From Candidatus Thalassarchaeum betae (GTDB lineage: Archaea; Thermoplasmatota; Poseidoniia; Poseidoniales; Thalassarchaeaceae), in contig JAKUUP010000003.1 in the NCBI GenBank assembly GCA_022447095.1, positions 1 to 64,000 on the forward strand: 64,000 bases of DNA, given 5' to 3'. Shown one piece after another: positions 37,131 to 48,600 of the stretch (position 1 is its first letter; the number at the start of each line of letters is the position of its first letter). Position numbers and translations under genes: made by a program. The notes under the pieces were generated by a model. The model made no database searches and was not told where the DNA came from. It saw nothing but the letters and a program-made list of their open reading frames with translations.

Positions 37131-40061
37131 ATGCTGTTATCCGGTACCATGGACGGAGGCATCTCGGACTGGAGTCGATTCGAGCGACTCACTCCGTTCA
37201 GGGTACGTGACGTGCTGTTGGTAGCGAGCCACTTCGATCAGTACCTGCTCGAGGAATCGGGGTACCTCGCCGAGATAATGCAACAGGAGTATTCCGAATT
37301 GAATCTCTCCCAGGCCCCACGCATCATCCACAGCCCGGAGGCTCGGGACGCGCTCCGGCTTCTGCGCGTGCGGGACTTCGACCTCGTCATCACGATGGCG
37401 AGGGTCGGAGAGATGGATGTCAAGGCGTTCGGCAGCGAGGCCAAGAGAATCAGGAAGGGGATTCCGGTAGTCATGCTGAGCCACTACACCCGTGAGTTGG
37501 CAACCCTAAGTGCAGGGGATGGCATAGACCGCATCTTCGTCTGGACAGGAGATAGCGGCATCCTGCTGTCGATATGCAAACTGATTGAGGATGAGCGCAA
37601 TGTGGAGAACGATGTCCGTGACGGTGATGTTCAGGTCATTCTGCTCGTCGAGGACAGCAGGAGGTTCTACTCGGCCTACTTGCCACTACTGTACAAGGAA
37701 CTGGTGCATCAGACCACACGGCTGATGGGAGAGGGCGGAAACCTGCACGAGAAGCTGCTGAGGCTGCGGGCGAGGGCGAAGATTCTCCTAGCCTCAGACA
37801 TGAATACCGCGAAGTCGATCATCGATCGCTACCATAACAACATCATCGGCATCTTCACCGATGGCAAGTTCCCAAACCAAGGAGGGGAGAGAGACACAGC
37901 CGGACTGGAGTTGGTCCGGTACGCCCAAGAGGGTCATCGCTACTTACCCATCCTGTTCCAATCGAAGAATCTCGAACTCAAGGAAGAGGCCGAGACTCTC
38001 GGGGTCCGCTTCGTGCACAAGGAGGACTCGCAGCTCTACCACAGGATCGAGGAGTTCATGGTCGACGAGATGAACTTCGGAGACTTCGTATTCCGGCAGC
38101 CCGACGGGACCGAGGTCGCCAGAGCATCTAATCTCGAGGAGTTGATTCACGGCCTTGAGAATGCGCCTATCGATTCAATCGAGTTCCATGCGTCAAAGAA
38201 CCAGTTCTCACACTGGCTCAGAACTCGGACAGAATTCTCCCTAGCCGCGGGAATGAGGCCGATGACGGTGGAGGACTTCGACACCAGTGAGGGAGTCAGG
38301 AAGTACCTCGCTGACTCGGTACGAGAGCACATAGTGCAGATTCACAGGCGCACCATCAGAGACCATGATGCACGAGTCGGAGATGCTGGTTTCCAGAGAA
38401 TCGGTAGGGGGAGCCTAGGGGGAAAGGGACGCGGGCTTGCATTCTTCTTCACCCGGATGCCCGATCTCGGCCTCGGAATGGCCTTCCCTGATGTCGAATT
38501 TGTCGTACCGAGAACAGTCGTCATAGCGACAGGAGTCTTCGAGGAGTTCATCGAGGGCAACGAACTCGGCAGGTTCGTCCACGAGGACCACAGTGATCCA
38601 GAAGTCGATTCGGCGTTCCTAGCCGGCGAGTTCTCGCCAGAACTGAGAGAAAAGATGTCGGCCCTTCTAGAGAACACCAAGTGGCCGCTGGCGGTTCGCT
38701 CGTCGAGCCTTCTTGAAGACTCGAGTTACCAGCCTTTCGCAGGAGTCTACGCCACCCACATGCTGGCCAACGACCACCCTGAGTTAGAAGTCAGGTTGAG
38801 GCGGCTGCTCGAAGCTATCAAACTGGTCTACGCCTCAACGTATCATCACGGCGCCAAGGCGTACGTGACGGGCACTCCGAGCACGATAGAGGACGAGCGG
38901 ATGGCCGTAGTCGTCCAAGAGCTAGTCGGCGATGAGGTGAATGGGCGATTCTACCCTCTCATCTCCGGTGCTGCGAGGAGTCGTAACCACTACCCTGTGG
39001 AGCCTCTATTGGCAGAGGATGGGATTGCTGCAATATGCATTGGCCTTGGCAGGCAGGTCGCAACGGGTGGCAAGTGCCTGAGATACAGCCCGGGCCAACC
39101 GAAGAGGATTTACCAATTCTACAGTAATCAGGCCACACTCGACACCTCCCAGCGTAACTTCTTCGCCATCCCGATGAATCAAGAGGATGGGTCCGTGCAC
39201 CCATCCGAGGAGGACAACCTGCTGAATCTGCGTCTGTCTGCAGCTGAGGAGGATGGGAGCCTCGCTCTGGTCGGCTCGACGTACGTCGTCTCCGACGACC
39301 GCATGGTCGATTCGATTATGGTCGATGGCGGCCCTAGAGTCGTCACCTTCGCCCCGGTGCTCAAGCATAGGCGATTCCCCCTTTCCGAGATTCTGCATCA
39401 TGTCCTGACCACCTGTCAGAACTACATCGGCTCACCGGTGGAAATCGAGTTCGCCCTATCTATCAACCAGGATTCGGGGAGTCGGAAGTTCGCAATACTC
39501 CAACTCAGGCCGATGATGGAGGAATCTGTCGACATCGACATCGATCTCGGGGAAGTCGACCGGGACAAGGCCATGTGCATCTGCAGCCAGTCGCTCGGCA
39601 ACGGCGTGATAGAGGGAATCAGGGACATCGTATATGTCCACCCCGGGCGACTCGACAGGATGCATACCGTGGGCCTCACCGACGAGATCGAGGCCATCGA
39701 TGCGGGTCTGAGGGCGAAGAAGCGGCCATATGTGCTGATAGGCCCAGGGAGATGGGGTTCAGCCGACCCATCGCTTGGAATCCCCGTGCAATGGGACCAG
39801 ATAATGGGCTCCAAGACTATCGTCGAGGTTCCCATGTCCGACATCCACGTCGAGCCCTCGCAGGGCACCCACTTCTTCCAGAATATCGTCACCTTCAACA
39901 TCGGCTACCTCACTATCGGCGCGGACGACTTCGTGGACTGGGATTGGCTCGACTCGCAGGAGGCTCCAACCGAGTCAGGGGCCCTGCGTCATGTCCGTCT
40001 CTCAGAGCCTCTCAGGGTAATTCTGGACAGCCGGGATTCCGAGGCCATCATCACCAGATGA
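37131..40061 (+). CDS. receiver-like domains plus PPDK/PEP-synthase N-terminal (ATP-grasp) domain protein
   Basis: 976 aa; VILLVEDSRRFYSAYLPLL and other receiver-like segments, then RIGRGSLGGKGRGLAFF, VVPRTVVIATGVFEEFI, WPLAVRSSSLLEDSSYQPFAGVYATHML, GGKCLRYSPGQPK. No swivel His domain or PEP TIM barrel seen. Confidence 0.8.
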   Translation: MLLSGTMDGGISDWSRFERLTPFRVRDVLLVASHFDQYLLEESGYLAEIMQQEYSELNLSQAPRIIHSPEARDALRLLRVRDFDLVITMARVGEMDVKAFGSEAKRIRKGIPVVMLSHYTRELATLSAGDGIDRIFVWTGDSGILLSICKLIEDERNVENDVRDGDVQVILLVEDSRRFYSAYLPLLYKELVHQTTRLMGEGGNLHEKLLRLRARAKILLASDMNTAKSIIDRYHNNIIGIFTDGKFPNQGGERDTAGLELVRYAQEGHRYLPILFQSKNLELKEEAETLGVRFVHKEDSQLYHRIEEFMVDEMNFGDFVFRQPDGTEVARASNLEELIHGLENAPIDSIEFHASKNQFSHWLRTRTEFSLAAGMRPMTVEDFDTSEGVRKYLADSVREHIVQIHRRTIRDHDARVGDAGFQRIGRGSLGGKGRGLAFFFTRMPDLGLGMAFPDVEFVVPRTVVIATGVFEEFIEGNELGRFVHEDHSDPEVDSAFLAGEFSPELREKMSALLENTKWPLAVRSSSLLEDSSYQPFAGVYATHMLANDHPELEVRLRRLLEAIKLVYASTYHHGAKAYVTGTPSTIEDERMAVVVQELVGDEVNGRFYPLISGAARSRNHYPVEPLLAEDGIAAICIGLGRQVATGGKCLRYSPGQPKRIYQFYSNQATLDTSQRNFFAIPMNQEDGSVHPSEEDNLLNLRLSAAEEDGSLALVGSTYVVSDDRMVDSIMVDGGPRVVTFAPVLKHRRFPLSEILHHVLTTCQNYIGSPVEIEFALSINQDSGSRKFAILQLRPMMEESVDIDIDLGEVDRDKAMCICSQSLGNGVIEGIRDIVYVHPGRLDRMHTVGLTDEIEAIDAGLRAKKRPYVLIGPGRWGSADPSLGIPVQWDQIMGSKTIVEVPMSDIHVEPSQGTHFFQNIVTFNIGYLTIGADDFVDWDWLDSQEAPTESGALRHVRLSEPLRVILDSRDSEAIITR

Positions 40062-40102
40062 GGGCCAATCTTCTTGGTCGGTCTATCGTCAGGTCAGTTT
40101 CC

Positions 40103-42106
40103 ATGACGGCGGAACAGGAGGTTGTTCCGAGTTCATTCTTCGCTCATGAATCAATGAGGACGTCTCAACAGGAGATGATTGCTGATGGGATTGAAGCGCT
40201 CTCAGAGAGAGGTTCTCTCCTAGCTGCGGCACCGACTGGTATTGGCAAGACGGCCGCTGCTCTAGCCTCTGCACTTGAGGTTGCGAATAGAGTTCACGAT
40301 TTCTCATATAGGCCGAAGATCCTATTCATGACTGGCAGGCAATCACAACACAAAATCGTCGTCGAAACTGTACGTCAAATAAATTCCAATCTTCCTAGGG
40401 AGACTCCAAGAGTTAAACTCGTAGACATCATTGGCAGAGAAGGGATGTGCGAAAGTGTAGACAAGTCAACAGGTAAGTGCTCCTGCGAAGAGGACATCGT
40501 CGAGGAATCAAGAAAAGATCGCAGGTCGGACTTACGTGATAAGATACTGGAGGAGCCGAGACATGTCGGATGGAGTGTCAATTTTAGTAGGCAAAGGAAG
40601 ATTTGCGCGTGGGCCACCGCTAGATCTGCAGTGAAATATGCAGACATTGTTGTCTGTGACTACAATCATGTCTTCATTGAGGGGATAAGGGAGAGTTCTC
40701 TTCCAGCTATGGGGGTGGATTTAGAGAGCTCTATCCTCATAGTTGATGAGGCACACAACCTTCCAGATAGAATTAGGAAGGGGCTGGAGAGGAGGATTAC
40801 CTACAAGGTGTTCGGAAGGGCGCTTTCGGATGTCCAAGAGTATGGGGGGAACCTCAAGAAAACGGCAAAACAGCTCGATATAGACGATGTTCACGGCCTG
40901 AGTGATGCGATAATTCTGGAGAAGCAAATCAAGGCGCTAAGCGACGATGTCAGTTTGAGAAGTTGGTTCGACGGCAAGCGGACTGAGATTGAGTCCTCCA
41001 ATAAGGATGATCTAAGGATAGAAACGGGAGAGTTCCTCGACATCGTAGCGGGAGCACTCCAAGGTATTGGAGAGGATGGCGACCTTGAAGGAGAGGCTCT
41101 AATCAGGAGAATGAACAGTACTCTCCTTAGTGTCAAGATTGAGGAGGACGAATCCTTAGAAGATGAGGAAAATGACTGCATCAGGCTGGCCGAAATGCTC
41201 CAGATATGCATTGGATACAGAAACAGTCCAGCACTGGCTCTGGTTTTCGACAGAATAGGCGACGAGAACCGCATAACAAGTCACCTACTGGATCCTGGAG
41301 TGATAGGTGGACCAATATTCGAGAAGTCCGCTGGTTCCATACTCATGTCAGGGACTCTATTTCCTCCTGATATGTATTCAGACATCTTGGGGATACCTAA
41401 TGGAAATACGACCTGCGAGGAGTACGAATCTGGATTCCCTCCGGAAAACAGACCGGTTCTAATTGCTAGCGACGTGACGAGCAAGTACACTGAGAGGGAG
41501 GCTAGCTATGGTTCAATCAGGAGCCACATTCAATCAGTTCTGGAGAAGACACATGGAAACGTGGCGGTCTTCGCACCGAGTTATGCCATGTTAGACCGGA
41601 TTCGTGAAGGCATCTACACCTTCGGTAAAGTGGACAAGGTAGAAGGTAGACGCATGTCGAAAAATGAGGTTGAGAGGGTCATCGCAAGTTTGTACGAGAT
41701 GAGGGCGATGGGCAAGGAAACAGTTCTCTTCGGCGTTCTGAGAGGGAAGTTGTCAGAGGGTATTGACTACTCTGATAACATCCTCAATGCAGTAGTTTGT
41801 GTGGGGCTGCCATTTCCACCTCCAAGTGCTAGACAGGATGCCTTGCTGGAGTACTACACTAGGCGTTTCGGCAGTAGGTCCAAGGCATGGAAGTACGCGA
41901 ACCTGCAACCAGCCGTAAACAGCGTACTGCAAGCCTTAGGAAGACCGATTCGGAACGCCGAGGACAAGGCTATTGTGGTGCTTCTGGAGAAGAGATTACT
42001 CGAGAATAGAGTTGGTGATTGCATGCCCAAGTCAATGCATACTCATCAGACCACCAGCCCATCAAGGACCTCCAAATGGGTTGAGCGCTTCTTTGAGATG
42101 TCATAG
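40103..42106 (+). CDS. XPD/DinG-family (DEAD_2) ATP-dependent helicase with candidate Fe-S cysteines
   Basis: LLAAAPTGIGKTAAALASAL, MCES/GKCSC/KICAWATARSAVKYADIVVCDYNHVF, LIVDEAHNLPDRIR, ILMSGTLFPP, LFGVLRGKLSEGIDYSDN, NSVLQALGRPIRNAEDKAIVVLLEKR. Start MTAEQEVV at 40103. Confidence 0.9.
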   Translation: MTAEQEVVPSSFFAHESMRTSQQEMIADGIEALSERGSLLAAAPTGIGKTAAALASALEVANRVHDFSYRPKILFMTGRQSQHKIVVETVRQINSNLPRETPRVKLVDIIGREGMCESVDKSTGKCSCEEDIVEESRKDRRSDLRDKILEEPRHVGWSVNFSRQRKICAWATARSAVKYADIVVCDYNHVFIEGIRESSLPAMGVDLESSILIVDEAHNLPDRIRKGLERRITYKVFGRALSDVQEYGGNLKKTAKQLDIDDVHGLSDAIILEKQIKALSDDVSLRSWFDGKRTEIESSNKDDLRIETGEFLDIVAGALQGIGEDGDLEGEALIRRMNSTLLSVKIEEDESLEDEENDCIRLAEMLQICIGYRNSPALALVFDRIGDENRITSHLLDPGVIGGPIFEKSAGSILMSGTLFPPDMYSDILGIPNGNTTCEEYESGFPPENRPVLIASDVTSKYTEREASYGSIRSHIQSVLEKTHGNVAVFAPSYAMLDRIREGIYTFGKVDKVEGRRMSKNEVERVIASLYEMRAMGKETVLFGVLRGKLSEGIDYSDNILNAVVCVGLPFPPPSARQDALLEYYTRRFGSRSKAWKYANLQPAVNSVLQALGRPIRNAEDKAIVVLLEKRLLENRVGDCMPKSMHTHQTTSPSRTSKWVERFFEMS

Positions 42107-42149
42107 ACAATGGGTTCATCCGAGTGCATCCTCTCGTGGAACCGTCAGC

Positions 42150-42620
42150 ATGGAGTGGTCGAGAGTCGAAATTGATATGCTCGGTGCTGGTGCGCCAGCA
42201 TCGCCGTCTCTCGGAGTGACGATGCCAGGGCTGGATGCCACGGCCGAGGAGATGCACGGATTATTCTTAGAAGATCTGTCGCATCTCGACGATGTTCGTG
42301 TAGGTCACGACAGGGTCTTCTCTGATGTGGCGACCCCGGTGGAGATGTCCAAGTCGCTGGCTAGAGAGATTCAGCCTCTTGAAGAACTCCTCAAGGAGTT
42401 CGGCGGAAGCCGTTCGGATCACAGGATCTTCATACCCCTCCCATCTGCTCTACCCGATGGTCTGATCGTCGAGAAACTCGCCAGTGATGAGGTCGATATA
42501 ATCCGGCTGATCGCGCCGGAGAAGTTTGGCGGTGTGTTGAGGAAGTTCGAGATGCCCGAAGGACGCAGGCTAACGGGGGCCTCTTGGGAAGAGGGTGTTC
42601 TGAGCCTGACGATGGGCTGA
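42150..42620 (+). CDS. hypothetical protein with weak Hsp20-like C-terminal motif
   Basis: MEWSRVEIDML...EKFGGVLRKFEMPEGRRLTGASWEEGVLSLTMG resembles the 'F.R.F.LP...A...(D/N)GVL.(V/L)T(L/M)' ending of alpha-crystallin domains. Confidence 0.5.
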   Translation: MEWSRVEIDMLGAGAPASPSLGVTMPGLDATAEEMHGLFLEDLSHLDDVRVGHDRVFSDVATPVEMSKSLAREIQPLEELLKEFGGSRSDHRIFIPLPSALPDGLIVEKLASDEVDIIRLIAPEKFGGVLRKFEMPEGRRLTGASWEEGVLSLTMG

Positions 42621-42621
42621 A

Positions 42622-45600
42622 TCAGGCTTCGGTGAGGAACGAATCCCGTTCTGGGATGTCTTGCAGTTCGTCTATCTCCTGCAGAACCGTGGACAGCGCC
42701 ATCTGCGCGTTCTGGCGATGCGGCTCACCGAGCACGTGGCTGGAGTACCTAGCCTCCTCGAAAATCCGGTCTAAGGCGACGAGAGCCTGCTCGCTGATTG
42801 GCAGGGCGTTGCGAATCGCCAACTCAAACTCACGCACCGTCTCGAAGTCCCGGCGCAGGAATCCCCTGCGCATGAGAATCCGGCACAGGCTCTCGTAGCA
42901 GTTGAAGATAGCCTCGCGGACCTCGTCGCCTGCTGCCAGTAGTTCAGCAGTGTAATTGAACACCCCTGCGAGCTCGTCAATAGCCGCCTGCTTTCGACGG
43001 CGGAAGAGCACGAGGGACCCGGCTAGCAGACCGAGGACAATGAGGGCCACGAGTGCGTACAATGCCGGTCGGAAGGACTGCGGGTCCTGCTGCTCATACT
43101 CGATGTCGAGGCCACCGTGGAAGTTGGCCAGCCATGTCTTGTTTATCGGGTCGACGAAATCCGAGTTGGTGCTGAAGCATACTCGCAGTTCGCCCCAGAA
43201 GCTGTCGTTGTGGAACGAAGGCAGACCGATGACCGATTCGAACTGGTAGGTGAACTCGCCACCCTGGTCTGTCAGTCCGACCCTGCTGAAGTGGGTAGAG
43301 GAGTCTCTGTTGTCGCAGGTGCTGTTGACCAAGTAGGCAGACAGGGGGAAGTCCGGCACGGGTTGCCCGGTGTCCAGCGCTGAGACATTGACCGATCCTT
43401 CGAGCAGTCTCTGACCCTCTGCTAGGAACAGCGAGTCGGGCTCGAAGACGAAGACGACTGAGATCAGAATCATGACTTCGACTTCGATGGAGTCGCCATT
43501 CAGGTATCTCGAGCCGTCTGGCTCGACCTTTATCGTGAGTGTCAACGGTCCAGGGGGCATGACTTGGATGGCATTGGTGATGAGGCCGAAGTGTTCGGTG
43601 CCGTCATCCTGCCACGGGTTGCCTATCAGGGGCAGCAGGCTGTCGCCCCAGTACAGTGCTATCGTCATGTTGTGCATGACGTTGCCCTCGCCGCCTATCT
43701 CCAGGATGCGTCCCTGAAGTTTGATTGGGGAATCAGGATCCCCGCGGATGATTGCCAAGTTATTCGAGAACACTTCGATGTCGATGTCCGCTCTCGTGTA
43801 TACGGTCATATTGTACTGCACCGGGAGGTAGAATGTCTCGCCGGAGAATGAGAATGCCACATTGTGGGGGCCGCGGGCAATCGCGTAGCCAACGTCGTGT
43901 GAGTAACTGAAGGTGCCGTCAATCGAAGTGGTCAGACTACCTACGATCTGCCCATCGAGCCTGAAGACGAGTTCCCTGCCCTCCATACCGGGGTGCCCCG
44001 AGGAGTCGGCGTCGAAGAGGCGCCCGGTGAAGTTCCATGTTCCCCCTCGGGTTATGACAGTCGAATCCACCTGCAAGGTCATCCCGGTGTGATAAGCGAC
44101 CGTCAGCACAGTCTCAGTTGAGTCGAGGCGGTGATAGCCCTGTTCAGGGGCCATGATGATCATAGTGTGGTTGCCCACTTCAAGGAAGTCAGAGACTACC
44201 CAGGCATAGCTCCACCCTCCGTTCTCGTCGGTGCTGGTTATGCCCACCAACACGCCATCGACGAAGATCTGCAGGGAGTGGTTGGACAACCACCCCTCCG
44301 GCAGGTTGTCCTTGACCGTTCCTTGCAGGGTGAGCAAGTCTCCGACAGCGATAGTGGGGGGCTTGACCACAGATACCTCGACTGGGCCGTAGACAGTGAA
44401 GATGGTCGAGGAGTTGGAACCCAGTATGAATTCCTCACCTTGGAAAGATATCAGCACCACACGAGGGCCGAGCTCCATATCAGGAGGAACGGGGATGTAG
44501 AGGCTGAAGGTCCCATTCTCATCAACCGTCAAGCCAGTCAGGAACTGCCCGTTCATAGAGACGTCGAGGTCCCTGTAAGGTAGCACCCTGCCTGAGCCGT
44601 CGGTCAACATGCCCTCGATAAGCAGCAGTTCGTTACGGTCGATATCACCCGGTGGGGTAGTCAGCACGACCTGTGAGGTCTGGGTTGCATTGAATTGCGT
44701 AGTATGGGATGATGGCAAGTAGTACTCTGGATTAAGGGAATCACCCTGGCCCATCGGATCAACCCAGGTAAAACCGCCGAGGAAGTTCACGGTGACTGTA
44801 TGCATTCCGTAATCCACGTCCAGAGGCAAGTCGTAGGTGATTGACCACTCTCCTGTGCTGGCGTTGGACTGCGTGGAATACGTCGGTCCGACGGTGACGC
44901 CGTCGATTGCCAGATGGATGATTCCACCGGCGGCATTGCCTCCGTGAAGCAGTAACTGGCCGTGCTCGTCTAGCAGCGTGCCGCTGAAAGTGATACTCTC
45001 CCCGGCTATCGCGGATCCTGTGATTGAAGTGATGTTCAACTCTGTCGGTGCCAGAATGATGACACGTGTCCACGACTCGTCGCCGAGCAGGCCCGTGGTG
45101 CCGTTGATTCCAGCGAACTGTGCCGTGATTGTCATCGGTCCAGGTGCCCTCATGACGTCGACCGACAGGACGGTGTTCATCGAGCCGTTGACATCGGTGG
45201 TCCCGCGCCACTCAAACAAGCCGTCCACATACATATCGACTGGGACTGAATCCACAGGCTGCCCTGCATTGTCGATCAGCGAGATGTTGACGCTGATGAC
45301 GTCGCCACGAATGGTCCTGCTGTCGGGGTCGAGGTCCGAGGGATCTAAGATGGACAGTAGTGAGTACCCCCGGCTGTCGAAGGTGCCGTTTCCGGTGCTC
45401 GAGCCGTAGTAGTTGACATTGGGAGTGTAGGTGGCCATCAGGTCGTGCGTCCCTCGCGGGAATGAGAGGTCGAGGTGGATCACGGCGCTCCAAGAGCCGT
45501 TCGGGGAAACCGCTCCCCCAGTCATGGTGAATGTGTTGCTCTGGCCATCAATGTTGAATGTCAGCGCTGGTGAAAGGGTGTTACCGTCGCGGTCAGTGAT

Positions 45601-48600
45601 GCCACTGCCGTTGCTGGACGTCAGCATGCCGCTGACTGTGAAGAACTCGCCGGCAGCAGGGTTGTCAGTTATCGGGTCGAGAGTGAGGTTGGTCGGCGAT
45701 CTGATGGTGATGGTGGTGATGATAGTCGCCGTCGAGTGCAGGGTGCTGGAGCCGTTGAACATGAGTGTGATGGCTATCAGACCCAGAGGGTGGGAGTGGG
45801 GTATTTCGAAACTGAAGTTGGTCATCCCAGCGCCATTGGTCTGCACCGGAGTCAGCCAAGTGTCGTGGAACTTCGCTGTCACAGTCGCATCGTCAATCTG
45901 CCTGTCGTTGTCACTCGACTCGACCAGTCGGGCGCCGAAGTTGACGGAAGAGCCCCTATCAGCGACAGTGTTGATGACTGGGTTCCTATCGATGAATTGG
46001 GTCACGCCGCGGACTAGGATCGAGGCGTTGCCCGTGCCGGTCAGGTAGAATGGTGAGCTGCCGTTGATGACGCTGACTACGACGGTCTTAGTCCCACTAG
46101 TCACTCCGTCTCCCATGGGATCGGTCGGCACCAAGATAGTGAAAGACCCGTTGCTTGAAGTTGTCTGACTCAATACCAGAGTCTCACTGGCATCATTCAG
46201 GAAGAAGACTTCTACTGCCATGGGTCCGTTGACAGTTCTGTTGCTGTCCGCGCCGTCGATGACCCGGCCGCTAATGGAGAATGCCTGCCCAGCGGTCACC
46301 TCTGTGGGAATGCTGTCGATCTCGACAAAACTCGAGACCTGCACTGTGAGGTTCACCAAGCTATCGTTGCCGAGCCACCGTCCGGCGTTCTCAACAGTCA
46401 GGTTGTCCGATAAGTCGTCTGGTGCGTGTACTCGCACGGAGTAGTACCCAGGCGGGGTCGATGCAGGAATCATCGAGTTGAATCTAACGAGGCCGTCGGA
46501 ACCCGTGGTCTGGTTCTGTAAAATCTGCTGGAGTGGCCCACCCCAATCGAAGTAAAGGTCTGCGAGAACGCCTTGCAGCAGGCCGTCGTCTTCGACATCA
46601 GTAATCGTCGCATTGAGCGTCATAGTGGAGCCAGCGGCGACTATCAGCGAGCCGGGGGCGGCCACGACCACGAACTCGGTCTGGATGCCCGCCCTGACGT
46701 ATTCGGCTTCTTGCTCCTTGAAGAAATAGCCACCTTGGGGAGGGAAGCCCGAGAAATCCAGTTTCACCCTTAGATCGTAGACGCCCGCTCCTACGCCGCT
46801 GGGCATTACGAAACTCATGTTGTACCCTCCGGTGGACTGGTTGATCCAGCCAGATGCTAGGCGGTAGATCACAGGTGAAGCCGGTGAGCCATCAGGAGCA
46901 GGGGGGAGGTTTGAGGGGACTTCCAGTTGGACCAACACGGAGGAGTTGTTCCCAAGAATCGGTATCTCGTGGAAGATGTCGTTCGCTGATCCTGCTACCC
47001 AGTTGGTAGCCCCTCTCGGAGTCCATTCTAAGCCGATTTCGACAGTTGCGTTGGCCCTTCCTCGAATCCTGATCTCATCTACTGCTGTGGCCGGATAGAA
47101 CCACGTCGAGCCGGAGAAATTCAGCACCCAGCTGTAGTCACCTGCGAACATCTGCCACGGTGGCGTCCAAGTGACCTCCAGCCTCGGATTGTCGGGATCT
47201 GTGACATTCCAAGTCTCGGGGCCGTTTGTTGTGTTCCAAGACTCACTGCCGTTGAACTCGAGGACATATGTGCCCCGGAATTGTGCTAGGGAGGTATATG
47301 TGTGATCCGTCAGAATCACCTCGACGTTGTTCAAATTGCCTCTCATCGCTGGTCCCAGAGTGTAGTTGAAGTTGATGAAACTCCTTATTCCGTACTGGTC
47401 TGTGAAGGTGGACTGATCGTTGGCATACAGGCCCTCCGAATCGAACTCGACTTTCACTTGTACCTCCCCTGCCGGTATGGGTACGTCGGAGGCGGCGAAC
47501 AGCCAACTGACGGCGAACTCCCCGGGAGTCGTGGTCCAATTGCTGTCATTGAGGTACCACGTAGCGAGGGTAGTGTACGGGCCATTCGTGGTTGCACGGC
47601 GCATCTTTAGAAACAGCGTGCCATTCAGAGACTCAGTGTTCGGCCCCCGACTCAGAACAGTCCCGTTGAGATAAACTGGCTCGTCGATGTCCAAAATGGA
47701 GTTGTTCGCGTCCGTTCCTTCCAGTGTGACCGTGAGATTGGGTGCAGGGGTGATGTTGAACATGAATCCAAATGTGGCTGGCCTGACATGGTACGAGGGT
47801 GTGCTGGCGTTGTTCAGGTCCTCTTCGTGCCATCCGAAGAAGTTCAGTGAGGCGTTGATCAGACCGAGCGGTTCGCTCTCGTTAATCGCCAAGGAGAACT
47901 CGTAGTAGCCACCAGCCCCGATTTCAGCGATCAGGCTCACTGGGCCATCAGTGGCGGTAGTGTAGTTCAGTATGACCTGCATGCTGTCCAAAGCAGAAGG
48001 GTCGGTGTACGGGGCGCTAGCCCAGTACATGTCGCCCGTCACCAGCGTTTCCACGCCCGCGCCCAAGGGAGGCTCATCGGTCGGAGGAGGTTCCCTCAAA
48101 GATAGATTGACGTCATCTGAAACGTTCAGGCGCCACTCGAATGAGATTCCTTGAGAGCCGACATATGCCCTCTCAAGCACGTGAAGCACAAGGGCCCCGA
48201 AACCGGGATCTATGACGATGTCCGGAGTTCCATTGAGTTGGAAGCTGCCGTTCTGATCGGTCGTCCCGTTGGCTACCAGATGGTGGCTGACAGCCGCACT
48301 TCCCGGTACATTGGCGGTTTGGTTAGACCTGACTAGATAGAGGTTGAGCGTGATGTTTTCTGCAGCACTGTGGTTTTCGACGAATCGCAACGAGCCGTTC
48401 AGCCATATCGAGCCAGAGGAGTGGTCCCTCTCGACCCAAGTAGGACCCCATTCCTGGTTCACCACCTCTATCGAAGCCATCTCGGGGCAGGCCTCAAACG
48501 GAACCCAGCCCATGTCCAACCCGCCTTGGTTCGCATTGGTCTCAAGGTGGACCTCGACCCATCTGGTGAAGTCCTTGCCGTAGACCTCAAAGGAATCCCC

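Noticed and set aside
39575-40102. 5' extension of the helicase ORF inside the PPDK_N gene
   Set aside because: Overlaps the conserved 3' end of the 976-aa gene in another frame; helicase-like sequence begins at about MTAEQEVV.
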